Shown here: positions 1-8,475 of the stretch, in pieces
Layout: every line of letters begins with the position of its first letter
How positions within the stretch are numbered: position 1 is the stretch's first letter
NCBI GenBank assembly: GCA_922989275.2
Contig: OV277870.1
Span: 40,606,356-40,670,355, forward strand
Reading direction: 5' to 3'
Length of the DNA stretch: 64,000 nt
From: Gari tellinella
Lineage: Eukaryota; Mollusca; Bivalvia; Cardiida; Psammobiidae
Made by a program: the position numbers and the translations under genes
Notes under the pieces: generated by a model
Database searches by the model: none
Seen by the model: the letters and a program-made list of their open reading frames with translations, nothing else
What the model was told of the DNA's origin: nothing

Positions 1-362
1 TTAGTTGCATAACATGTTGAATAAATGCTGACGTTCTATGTACTGGTCACTTAAAAAGATGTTCTGTTTTGCATAAACTGTATTCAATATAAGACACACA
101 TCATATCTAGTTTAAGACATTATATGTACCATAAGATTTTCAATTAGATATAGACATCTGTCAACAATACTTAGTTTGATAGCTTAGAATATTTACACAC
201 GACTCATTTATTTACAATGAAAATAATGACGTTTATTTCTCATAAATTCTTGCTAGCGCGATATTTTTGTTTTGCAAATTGCCGATCATTTCGCTTAATG
301 ACGAAACTATCAGTTAATTTCTTTATTGCTTCACTGTTTTACAACGAGGGAAATATTATTCT

Positions 363-603
363 CAGGGCTGCCATAAGTTTATTATAAAATCCTAAGATTT
401 CAGACGCAATTTTACTAATCATACCTTTACCCCCATAGCCTGTTCCTTGGTTTATAGACACATGGCTGCTTAAAACAGGTTGAAAGTAAAGCAGAATGCG
501 CCTTAAGGTGCATTCTGCTTTACTTTCAGCCTGTTTTAAGCTACGACCTGCTAGGAAAGAAAATCCGAATACTTAGGAAAAATCCGGAGAAATGGTAGCC
601 CTG
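363..603. mobile_element. Family I MITE, copy 1 (CAGGGCTGCC ends, 6-bp target duplication)
   Basis: The ends are inverted CAGGGCTGCCAT and ATGGTAGCCCTG. The flanks carry a perfect 6-bp duplication, TATTCT, at 357-362 and 604-609. The interior (about 424-570) is the family C middle: an arm reading CCCCATAGCCTGTTCC and a large hairpin with AAAGCAGAATGCGCC in the stem. The CAGGG start is hAT-like by family knowledge, but 6 bp is shorter than the usual 8-bp hAT duplication; superfamily is inferred only. Confidence 0.75.
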
Positions 604-795
604 TATTCTTCCCCCAAAATGCTCATCAGCAATACAAATCTTTCCCATTGTAAATTGTTTCACGTAACCCGGCGTCTTATCAAGCTACAAACTGTTCTAT
701 CATAATATCTATATATAGAACGGTACTTTTATTACTGATTAAGTAGAGCTATATTTATTCAGGTGTTTACTTTATTAGTGTAAAAAGATCTATTC

Positions 796-915
796 TATTT
801 TCATCATTCCTGCTAAATGAACCTATTTGCCAATGCTTTTATCATAGTTGAAAATAAAGCAAACCAATTTTCAAAACGAAAATCTATTTAAAATATTTGT
901 GCCTACGATCCCATA
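796..915 (+). repeat. Left copy of a 120-bp direct duplication flanking a family A MITE
   Basis: Runs from TATTTTCATCATTCC to CCCATA and is repeated almost unchanged at 1164-1283. The two copies abut the two ends of the A element at 916-1165. Both begin with TA and both are followed by TA. The last 28 bp (888-915) is the truncated left end of a family B element. Confidence 0.9.
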
Positions 916-1165
916 TACAGTGGAGAATGTGTTATTCTTTCCAAATAAACGCGTTTACGTTAAAACTATTATTTACAGTGCAAACAGTTTGGAGCCAGAT
1001 CAGACGCCGGGTAACCCGGCGTCCGATCAGGCTCCAAACTGTTTGCCACCAAGATGAACATGAATTATCAGAATTGTCCAAAAGTTGTACTTTTCTACGT
1101 TTTAGTGCTTTGCGTTTGCGTACATTTGCGTTTAAACGGGGAAGAATAACAGATTCTCCACTGTA
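916..1165 (-). mobile_element. Family A MITE, copy 1
   Basis: Runs from TACAGTGGAGAATG to TCTCCACTGTA. The internal hairpin is near 976-1050 with CAGACGCCGGGTAACCCGGC at its tip. Strand convention for A: + when the arm reading CCCGTTTAAACGCAAACG is on the left; here it is on the right. It split a family B element and lies between 120-bp direct duplications. Confidence 0.9.
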
Positions 1166-1283
1166 TTTGCATCATTCCTGCTAAATGAACCTATTTGCCA
1201 ATGCTTTTATCATAGTTGAAAATAAAGCAAACCAATTTTGAAAACGAAAATCTATTTAAAATATTTGTGCCTACGATCCCATA
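1164..1283 (+). repeat. Right copy of the 120-bp direct duplication
   Basis: Same length as 796-915 with only isolated substitutions. It starts at the terminal TA of the A element and runs without a break into the rest of the family B element, so this copy shows the uninterrupted target. Confidence 0.9.
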
Positions 1284-1482
1284 TATGGGACATAGGCAAA
1301 CAGTGTAGACTCTAGTTAGACGTCGCATAATGCTGCGTCTGATCAGAGTCTTCACTGTTTGCTGCAAGGAATTTCATTATAAAACAAAATGAAAATGAAA
1401 TATTTGACCAGGCATCCCTTTGATAAAACATGGCTAATACAATATAAAACATGGAAGAATCCACTGGGCGCAAATGGGTTAA
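1256..1482 (+). mobile_element. Family B MITE, copy 1 (TTAA-bounded)
   Basis: TTAA at 1256-1259 and 1479-1482. Left end is a degraded CCCATTTGTGCC, then CCCATATATGGG, then a hairpin with AGACTCTAGTTAGACG/CGTCTGATCAGAGTCT arms. The right part is AT-rich and ends GGGCGCAAATGGGTTAA. B is called + when the CCCATATATGGG arm is on the left. A TTAA duplication is typical of piggyBac-type elements; that link is inference. Confidence 0.8.
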
Positions 1483-1836
1483 TATATAACGATTTACTTA
1501 CATCGTGGTGGCCAACGGTCTGGAGTTTGATCAGATACCAGAAAGGGTTAACAGTGAGGTAAATAGCATTTCATATGCGCAATTTGGAGAAGTATACTTA
1601 GTTTCTGCTGCAGAAATGTAAAACAATCTAAACTGACAAACTAATGATTACAGTTGATAGCTTCTTATGTCTGATTGGCCGTTTTAAGTTAGATTTGATT
1701 GTGTTCCAATTGGTTAAAAATCACAAGAATGTTTCATAAAGTGGATAAGATAGTTTTCCCAAAATAAATGCGCTTATGCTACTGATCAGGCTCAAATCTA
1801 GCGGCAATTTAAATAAGTTATCAGCGTTTTCAAAAC

Positions 1837-2026
1837 AATATATTTTTCTCTTTTTAATTAAATTGCAGTTCCGTTAACATTTGTTTAATCTCGAAAGAAA
1901 AATAGTTTGTCCATTTCAATTTTGATCTCACAATATATGTTTCTCTTTTTAATTACATTGCGGTTCCGTTAACATTTGTTTAATCTCGAAAGAAAAAAAA
2001 GCTTCTCCATTCCAATTTTGATCTAG
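1837..2026. repeat. Two tandem copies of a ~95-bp AT-rich unit
   Basis: Copies at about 1837-1930 and 1932-2026 share AATATAT, CTCTTTTTAATTA, CCGTTAACATTTG, TTTAATCTCGAAAGAAA and CCAATTTTGATCT-like blocks. No coding capacity is apparent. Confidence 0.85.
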
Positions 2027-2269
2027 ATGGGCTACATTTATTGTAGAGCAAAGCTGTCTCACATTACAATGGTATTGATTAGTATTGCTACGCCAAAAAT
2101 GCTCTCATCTACATCAAAGCTGTTTGAAGATGTTGCTAAATTGGGACAAGTGGACTATAATTCATCTCAAAGAACTGATAAGACGACAAGCATCGCAAAC
2201 GAAAGCTGTATAGCGTGTAGGAATACAGTGTATGTGTACCCATTACAGAACAAGTCTCCGCTAGTGTGC

Positions 2270-2503
2270 TACAGTGGAGAATGTGTTATCCTTTCCCAAT
2301 AAACGCGTTTACGCTAAAACTATTATTTGCAGTACAATCAATTTGGAGCCAGATCAGACGCCGGGTAACCCGGCGTCTGATCTGGCTCCAAACTGTTTGC
2401 CACCAAGATAAACATGAATTATCAGAATTGTCCAAAAGTTGTACTTTTCTACGTTTTAGTGCTTTGCGTTTGCGTTTTAAAGAATAACAGATTCTCCACT
2501 GTA
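2270..2503 (-). mobile_element. Family A MITE, copy 2
   Basis: Complete TA...TA element with ends TACAGTGGAGAATG and TCTCCACTGTA. A few bases are lost before the right terminal repeat. This is the one clear copy whose hairpin lacks the usual single mismatch (GCCAGATC pairs perfectly with GATCTGGC). Confidence 0.9.
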
Positions 2504-2541
2504 GAGATTAACATCAGTTGAGTCACTTGCGTGTGTCTTAC

Positions 2542-2751
2542 TTAACCCTTATTCGATGGATATATTGATTTAGTCCATTTTTTATCAAAGGGATGCCTTG
2601 TCAAAATTTTCATTTTCATTTTGTTTTATATTGATTTTTTATCAGCAAATAGCTTAGACTCTGATAAGACGCCGCATTATGCGGCATCTGATCAGAGTCT
2701 ACACTGTTTGCCTATGTGCCATATATGGGATCGTGGGCACAAATGGGTTAA
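2542..2751 (-). mobile_element. Family B MITE, copy 2
   Basis: TTAA at 2542-2545 and 2748-2751. Reads in the reverse of copy 1: AT-rich arm on the left, then the hairpin AGACTCTGATAAGACG...CATCTGATCAGAGTCT, then CCATATATGGGATCG and GGGCACAAATGGGTTAA. Confidence 0.88.
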
Positions 2752-3179
2752 ACGTCGTAAACGTGCTTTGCTCTGTCTCCATTGGTATTTCGAACAGTTT
2801 TGATCTAGAATATCACGGCTTTTGATAGGATCAAATCTTTAAGAAACTATTCGTTAATTGTTTGGATAGTAAAAAGCGAGTGATTTTGTAAGCTGGTGAT
2901 TTTCAGACAGTTTAGGGATCGGTACGTGTGTTCTTGTTGAGACGGTGAAAAGTGGGTGCCGAATTGTTCTGTGTTTCTTCAAAGTAATTAGGATTGTCAT
3001 ATAGTGTCGAGACTGTCGGTCATACTGTTAACAATGCGGAGTCGAAAGCAACGTGCCTTTTTATAAGAAGTGACATTCATTGCAAATGTTAACTAACATT
3101 GTTTTAATATTGCTGTAGTTCATTACAATGATGAAACTCTTTGCAAACGCGCTTTTAAGCGACATTGAGAGTGAACGGG

Positions 3180-3405
3180 TTAACCCTTTGTGCCCACGAC
3201 CCCAAATATGGGTCAAAAGCAAACAGTGTAGACTCTGATCAGACGCCGCATAATGCGGCGTCTGATCAGAGTCTACACTGTTTGCTGATAAAATTTTCAA
3301 TATAAACAAAATGAAAATGAAAATTTTGACAAGGTACCTCTTTGATAAAAAATGGCCTCATCCAATATAAAACATGGAATAATCCACTGAGTGAAAATGG
3401 ATTAA
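3180..3405 (+). mobile_element. Family B MITE, copy 3
   Basis: TTAA at 3180-3183 and 3402-3405. The hairpin at about 3220-3286 is essentially perfect, with GACTCTGATCAGACGCCGCA in the left arm and an AT tip. It ends in a degraded GAAAATGGATTAA. Confidence 0.9.
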
Positions 3406-3805
3406 TACAACACCGTTGCAAACAGTATTGATGTAGATGATAATATTGACATATGACTGGTCATTGAACTTGTTTTCGTTTATGCGTTATTAGGCAATAA
3501 CACGAATAAACGTGAGATACATAAACATGTTTATCACATAATTTGCGGTCTGGGAGTTGCATAAAGCGATTGTATAAATATCGTAATCCACTAGTGGAAT
3601 ATCGTTTTTTGGGCTCCGGCCTAACTTGTTCGTCCATAAGCGCTGCATGTAGCGGGGTGCCAAATGACGTCATTTACTATGACGTTAATGTAAACAACGT
3701 AGCGTTTGGCGGAAAATCTATATAGCGGAGGGTCTACAAGCTACGGCTTCAAATCAATTTAATAGGTGCTTGAACTTGTAATGTGATAAATAGAATATCA
3801 CATTC

Positions 3806-3924
3806 GTGTTCATTATTTATCATTTTTAATAAACTCGTTGACTAAAATGAATATGACGCTCGCCAAGGCTCGCGTCATATTATTTTAGTCAACTCGTTTA
3901 TTAAAAATGATAAATAATGAACAC
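3806..3924. repeat. 119-bp near-perfect palindrome
   Basis: Left arm starts GTGTTCATTATTTATC, right arm ends GATAAATAATGAACAC, and nearly all intervening bases pair (ACTCGTTGACTAAAAT is matched by ATTTTAGTCAACTCG with small shifts). The tip is GC-rich, CTCGCCAAGGCTCGCG. It resembles none of the other hairpin families here. I could not identify a target duplication. Confidence 0.85.
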
Positions 3925-4343
3925 TCATACAATATCCTCTATTTATGTGCACCTACTTAGGTGACAGCTTGGATCGTGTGAATTTGTCGGTGTTTCAGAC
4001 ACTATTTATTGTCATATGCAATGAAAAATGTACTTTGAATTTTATCAATATTTTAGTTACCTTTTTCTGTCAAGATTTGGTCAGCTTTGAAACTGTCGGC
4101 GATTGTCGAAATGCTAAATTAACGTACAAGAACAATATTTGCGAATTGCAAAAGACCGCTGCAGATTACTATTTTGTCATCTTTTTGTCGTTGTCTTAGG
4201 TATCATAATTACTTATTACACATTTATTATGCAAGTACACGAAAACGTGAGATACATAAAGATATTTATGTATAGCTAATTAGGTGACAGCTGGTATTTT
4301 GTGAAAATCTTTGGTATTTTAGACAGTGTTCTTTGGTATTGAA

Positions 4344-4715
4344 TACAGTGAAACCCCTCTGAACCGGACATGTGTGGGGACAAAATATATGTCCGGTTTA
4401 CATGGGGTTTCCGGTTTAGAGGGGTTTTAACCCATAGCTTGTTTCTAGTATGGAAGATAGCTGATCACTTAAAGCAGGTTGAAAGTAAAGCAGAATGCGC
4501 CTTAAGGCGCATTCTGCTTTACTTTCAACCTGCTTTAAGCTATCATCTGCGAGAATATAGAAACTATTTCTGATGATATATGCTCATGAATGTATTTTCT
4601 TCAGTGAAGGAATAAATCAAAGGCGTAAAATTGGTGAGAAACGGGACCAAAGTTTTTGTCCGGTTTAGAGAGAATTCCGGTATTTAGAGGTTCCGGTTTA
4701 GAGGGTTTCACTGTA
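4344..4715 (+). mobile_element. Family G MITE, copy 1 (TA-bounded, 372 bp)
   Basis: Ends are TACAGTGAAACCCCTCTGAA and the inverse GAGGGTTTCACTGTA, with CCGGTTTAGAG repeats near both ends. The middle carries the family C module: CCCATAGCTTGTTTCTAGT, the AAAGCAGAATGCGCC hairpin, and TCTTCAGTGAAGGAATAAAT. The same-length inverted copy is at 12961-13332. Confidence 0.9.
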
Positions 4716-5124
4716 CAATCAATGTTGTGCTTCTCCTTCTCCTGCCGAAGTATTTTTTTCTTTACAATTGTCGTCTGTATATCTTGAAACATTACGATTT
4801 TTACTTGTTTATAATGCATAGACCTTATACAGAATGCCAACATATTTATCCAGAACAGAAGTCGCGTTGCGGGGCGTCAAATCTGGCTAGAATATGTTTG
4901 CAAAATCATTCAGGACACGATCGACAGTCGAAAAGTTAATTGACCACTCTAAGGTATGCCAATTGGAGATGTTCGATATAAGTGGTTGTTTAATGATAGA
5001 GAACCCTCTATCAGTATAAGCATACTTTGTAGCATGCATTACGTAATGATAGTTCTGACAAGTTTACTTAGAAATTCGCAGTTCATCCGTTTGCCTTTTC
5101 GATTCGGTTCATCACTGCGTTATA

Positions 5125-5218
5125 TAGGAAGTCGACTGGCATTTGGTACATTTCATTGCACTGGGTTTTACTTGCATTTGGATATAGTGACCCATCCTTC
5201 CATACAGTGATCCATTCC
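5125..5218 (+). repeat. Left copy of a 94-bp direct duplication flanking a family A MITE
   Basis: Starts TAGGAAGTCGACTGGC and ends GATCCATTCC just before the TA of the A element. It recurs at 5467-5561 with one inserted base and a few substitutions. Confidence 0.92.
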
Positions 5219-5468
5219 TACAGTGGAAAATCTGTTATTCTTTCCCGTTTAAACGCAAACGTACGCAAACGCAAATCACTAAAACGTAGGAAAGTACAAC
5301 TTTTGGACAATTCTGATAATTCATGTTTATCTTGGTGGCAAACAGTTTGGAGCCTAATCAGACGCCGGGTTACCCGGCGTATGATCTGGCTCCAAACTGT
5401 TTGCACTGCATATAATAGTTATAGCGTAAACGCGTTTATTGGGAAAGAATAACATATTCTCCACTGTA
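5219..5468 (+). mobile_element. Family A MITE, copy 3
   Basis: TACAGTGGAAAATCTG to TCTCCACTGTA. Hairpin at about 5338-5404. Sits exactly between the two copies of a 94-bp flank. Confidence 0.92.
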
Positions 5469-5561
5469 GGAAGTCGACTGGCAGTTTGGTACATTTCATT
5501 GCACTGGGGTTTACTAGCATTTGGATATAGTGACCCATCCTTCCATACAGTGATCCATCCC
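5467..5561 (+). repeat. Right copy of the 94-bp direct duplication
   Basis: Begins with the terminal TA of the A element (TAGGAAGTCGACTGGC) and ends GATCCATCCC, again followed by TA at 5562-5563. Starting with TA and ending against TA matches the target of family A. Confidence 0.92.
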
Positions 5562-5818
5562 TACCCTACAACGCCCCTATCAATAACGATTCCCTCCTTA
5601 CAACAAAATGTCCCCCGAGCAAGACAGATATGTCTAATACTTCCATTGCTGGATTATCATCTGCTTAAAATTGTCGTCTGCTATTTTGTCACATACAGGA
5701 ACAAAATAATGACGAGTGACAAATAACTTGAATTCTGATTAGACGCGGCGTCTGATTTGGAGTCAAGCTGTTTGCTGATGAAAGCCAATTCCCTCCCTAT
5801 AACAACTCCCTCCGAACA
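5562..5818 (+). mobile_element. Family H MITE, truncated
   Basis: Contains CCCTACAACG, CCCTCCTTACAAC and CCCTCCCTATAACAACTCCC blocks typical of H (compare 54550-54926) and a shrunken hairpin, TTGAATTCTGATTAGACGCG / GCGTCTGATTTGGAGTCAAG. Its right end is missing where the next A element begins. Confidence 0.65.
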
Positions 5819-6067
5819 TACAGTGGAGAATCTGTTATTCTTTCCCGTTTAAACGCAAACGTACGCAAACGCAAAGCACTAAAACGTAGAAAAGTACACT
5901 TTTCGGACAATTCTGATAATTCATGTTTATCTTGGTGGTAAACAGTTTGGAGCCTGATCAGACGCCGGGTTACCCGGCGTCTGATCTGGCTTCAAACTGT
6001 TTGCACTGTAAATAATAGTTTTAGCGTAAACGCGTTTATTGAGAAAGAATAACACATTCTCCACTGT
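5819..6067 (+). mobile_element. Family A MITE, copy 4
   Basis: TACAGTGGAGAATCTG to TCTCCACTGTG; the terminal TA is mutated to TG. Inserted in or abutting a family H element on its left. Hairpin at about 5938-6003. Confidence 0.9.
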
Positions 6068-6146
6068 GGTTGTTTATGAAGTACGCAGTAATTGAAGTGT
6101 CTGGGACTGCTATACAGGTCAAAAATGTATTAAGGGGCACCTTCTT

Positions 6147-6321
6147 AACACTTTACCCAATGGCCTGTTTCCAGTTATGGAGACAAGTGACCACTAATTA
6201 ATTAAAAATAGGATGGAAGTAAAGCCGAATGTAAACTAATGCGCATTCTTTTATATTATCAGACAGCTTTAAACTACAAATTGCTGAGATAAGGTCAATA
6301 TTCAAGATTATGCATATTCAT
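6147..6321 (-). mobile_element. Degenerate family C MITE
   Basis: Left end TTAACACTTTACCCAATGGC is followed by CCTGTTTCCAGTTATGGAGA. The hairpin arms are eroded (GGATGGAAGTAAAGCCGAAT and ATGCGCATTC). The expected right end is absent, the sequence running into the duplicated block that starts at 6322. Confidence 0.6.
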
Positions 6322-7006
6322 TACTAAATGGATTGGACCTATTTTCTTTATTGGCGAAATGAACTACATGCGCGAAAAGGCGTAACTATTAGGTTCGGGG
6401 TTATAAAATGCAGTGTAAATTGTCTTAATTGCCTAATGCATGCAAAAACTAAAGCAGATAACTCTTAAACCTTTCCCCCATAGAAGTGATTTTTAGCGCA
6501 TTGAATTTATCCATCCACTGAAAAATACAGTTCCAATTTTTACAGCCATGAAAATGAATAATAAGAAATATTTTGTAAATCCTAGCAGATGAGAGCTTAA
6601 AGCAGGCTAAAAGTAAAGCAGAATGCGCATTAAGGCGCATTCTGCTTTACTTTTAACCTGCTTTAAGTGGCCACCTATATTCAAAACTAGAAATAGGTTA
6701 TGGGGTAAAGGGTAAAAGCTGACACCTGTGTCCATAATCAACTCGTCTGCTTTTAGTAAGCGCTAAATAAAGAATGACTGGACAGGAGAAACACACCATT
6801 GCAGTAAAATCTCTCTGTTATGACTACATTTTTGTGTTAAATATTAGGTGTTTACGACAGATGACTGCATAAAACAGAGTGACAGTAAACAGAAAGCTCC
6901 TCTAGGAGTCTTCTGGTTTTACTTTCATCTTGCTTTAAGCTGCAACCTGTATTTTATTATTGTTATGTAGTATTCTTTTCAGTGGTCGTAATATAAAGGT
7001 CTACTG
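6322..7006 (+). repeat. Left copy of a ~430-bp direct duplication, carrying an extra family C insertion
   Basis: Starts TACTAAATGGATTGGACC and ends GGTCTACTG against the TA of an A element. Its homolog 7255-7684 lacks the ~250-bp C insertion at 6465-6716. Without it the two copies agree in length apart from small indels. Confidence 0.92.
6465..6716 (+). mobile_element. Family C MITE, copy 1, with a preserved empty site nearby
   Basis: TTAA at 6465-6468; the right boundary reads TAAA (one substitution from TTAA). Ends are ACCTTTCCCCCATAGAAG and TTATGGGGTAAAGGG. The hairpin at about 6598-6667 has AAAGCAGAATGCGC arms. The paralogous block has an uninterrupted CTCTTAAAGCTGAC at 7389-7402, giving the empty site and directly supporting a TTAA duplication. 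Confidence 0.93.
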
Positions 7007-7008
7007 TA
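6800..7008 (+). mobile_element. Family F MITE, copy 1
   Basis: Left end TGCAGTAAAATCTCTCTGTT, right end GTCGTAATATAAAGGTCTAC then TGTA. Hairpin: CAGAAAGCTCC/TCTAGGAGTCTTCTG. Its right terminal TA is the same TA at which A copy 5 starts. Confidence 0.78.
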
Positions 7009-7256
7009 CAGTAGAGAATGTGTTATTCTTTCCCAATAAACGCGTTTACGCTAAAACTATTATTTACAGTGCAAACAGTTTGGAGCCAGATCAGACGCCG
7101 GTTAACCCGGCGTCTGATCAGGCTCCAAACTGTTTGTCACCAAGATAAACATGAATTATCAGAATTGTCCAAAAGTTGTACTTTTCTACGTTTTAGTGCT
7201 TTGCGTTTGCATACGTTTGCGTTTAAACGGGAAAGAATAACAGATTCTCCACTGTA
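7007..7256 (-). mobile_element. Family A MITE, copy 5
   Basis: TACAGTAGAGAATG to TCTCCACTGTA. Lies exactly between the two ~430-bp duplicated blocks. Hairpin near 7074-7137. Confidence 0.93.
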
Positions 7257-7684
7257 CTATATGGATTGGACCTATTATCTTTATTGGCGCAATGAAGTAC
7301 ATGCGCGAAAAGGCTATTAGGTTCGGGGTTATAAAATGCATTGTATTGTCTTAATTGCCTAATGCATGCAAAAACTAAAGCAGATAACTCTTAAAGCTGA
7401 CACCTGTGTCCATAATCAACTCGTCTGCTTTTAGTAAGCGCTAAATAAAGAATGACTGGACAGGAGAAACACACCATTGCAGTAAAATCTTTCTATTATG
7501 ACTACAAATTTGTGTAAGATATTAAGTGTTTACGACGGGTGACTGCATAAAACAGAGTGACTGTAAGCAGAAAGCTCCTCTAGGAGTCTTCTGGTTTTAC
7601 TTTTATCTTGCTTTAATCTGCAACCTGTACTTTATTATTGTTATGTAGTATTCTTTTCAGTGGTCGTAATATAATGGTTTACTG
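7255..7684 (+). repeat. Right copy of the ~430-bp direct duplication
   Basis: Starts TACTATATGGATTGGACC at the terminal TA of A copy 5 and ends GGTTTACTG followed by TA at 7685. Includes a second copy of the F element (7478-7686) and the empty TTAA site at 7391-7394. Confidence 0.92.
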
Positions 7685-7686
7685 TA
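7478..7686 (+). mobile_element. Family F MITE, copy 2 (paralog of copy 1 by duplication)
   Basis: Same ends and hairpin (GAAAGCTCCTCTAGGAGTCT) as 6800-7008. It is a product of the block duplication, not an independent insertion. Confidence 0.78.
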
Positions 7687-7881
7687 TTTCTAAGCATATG
7701 CAACGCTTTGCAAATAACAAAAAAAAATGCAAATAGTCTGAAGCTATGTATCAGATGCAGAGTTACTCGACAAACTATGCACACCGTATATAAACATTTG
7801 CAAAATGTTGTTTTTTCTTCCTTTTGTTTGATTATACTTTCGGGGATTAACTATGTTTCGCCAACGGTATCGCTTACAACG

Positions 7882-8095
7882 TTAACCCTTATCCTGTGGT
7901 GATGTCGTCTGCTTCGAAATTGTCGTCTGCAAAGTTTGTTAAATTTAGATTTATACCTTTTTTTAAGTAAGGAAACCTAAAGAAGAGTGTCAAACAGTTT
8001 GTATCCAGATCAGACACCGCGTTACGCGGTGTCTGATCTGGATCTAAACTGTTTGCAAACATCAATAAAGTCGCGACCAGCAGGCAAAGGGTTAA
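7882..8095 (+). mobile_element. Family D MITE, copy 1 (TTAA-bounded)
   Basis: TTAA at both ends, with CCCTTATCCTGTGGTGATG and CAGCAGGCAAAGGG termini. A strong hairpin spans about 7993-8057: AAACAGTTTGTATCCAGATC, CAGACACCGCG, and the mirrored arm. A copy of the same subtype lies inverted at 63409-63621. D is called + when the GTCGTCTGC-rich arm is left of the hairpin. Confidence 0.88.
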
Positions 8096-8199
8096 GATGA
8101 AAACTATTTAGTGGTTAAATTGTATTATTTCTGTATGTGGGTTATTCAGTATTCTGTTAATTGTGAAACCCTATTATTGTCAGATTTATCGTGAAGTTT

Positions 8200-8345
8200 T
8201 TACCCTATCACCGCAATATTGTTGTCTGCTTCAATATTACTGGCTGCAATATCGTTTCCAAATGAGATTAGAGGCATCAGGATCAAAACTGTTTGCAAAC
8301 ATTTGCAAACGATCCTTTTGGTTTCTTTGGCAGTGAAAGGGTTAA
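8200..8345 (+). mobile_element. Family D MITE with the hairpin largely deleted
   Basis: Keeps the left arm (TACCCTATCACCGC, GTTGTCTGCTTC), one hairpin half (GGATCAAAACTGTTTGCAAAC) and the right end GGCAGTGAAAGGGTTAA. The GACGCCG stem and the opposite arm are gone. Confidence 0.65.
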
Positions 8346-8354
8346 CGAACTAGA

Positions 8355-8475
8355 TACAGTGGAGAACGTGTTCTTCTTTTCCAATAAACGCGTTTACGCT
8401 AAAACTATTATTTCCAATACAAACAGTTTGGAGCCAGATCAGACGCCGGTAAAGAATAACGTTTTCTCCACTGTA
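8355..8475 (-). mobile_element. Family A MITE, internally deleted (121 bp)
   Basis: Both termini remain (TACAGTGGAGAACG and TTCTCCACTGTA). The element jumps from the first hairpin arm (GAGCCAGATCAGACGCCGG) straight to TAAAGAATAACG, losing half of the hairpin and the far subterminal arm. Confidence 0.88.

Noticed and set aside
916..1165. Recurrent 60-100 codon frames with QIRRRVTRRLIRLQTVCHQD-type translations in many places
   Set aside because: They are the family A MITE read through its hairpin and arms; the same 'protein' appears at every copy on either strand, with no start, stop or codon conservation. Not genes.
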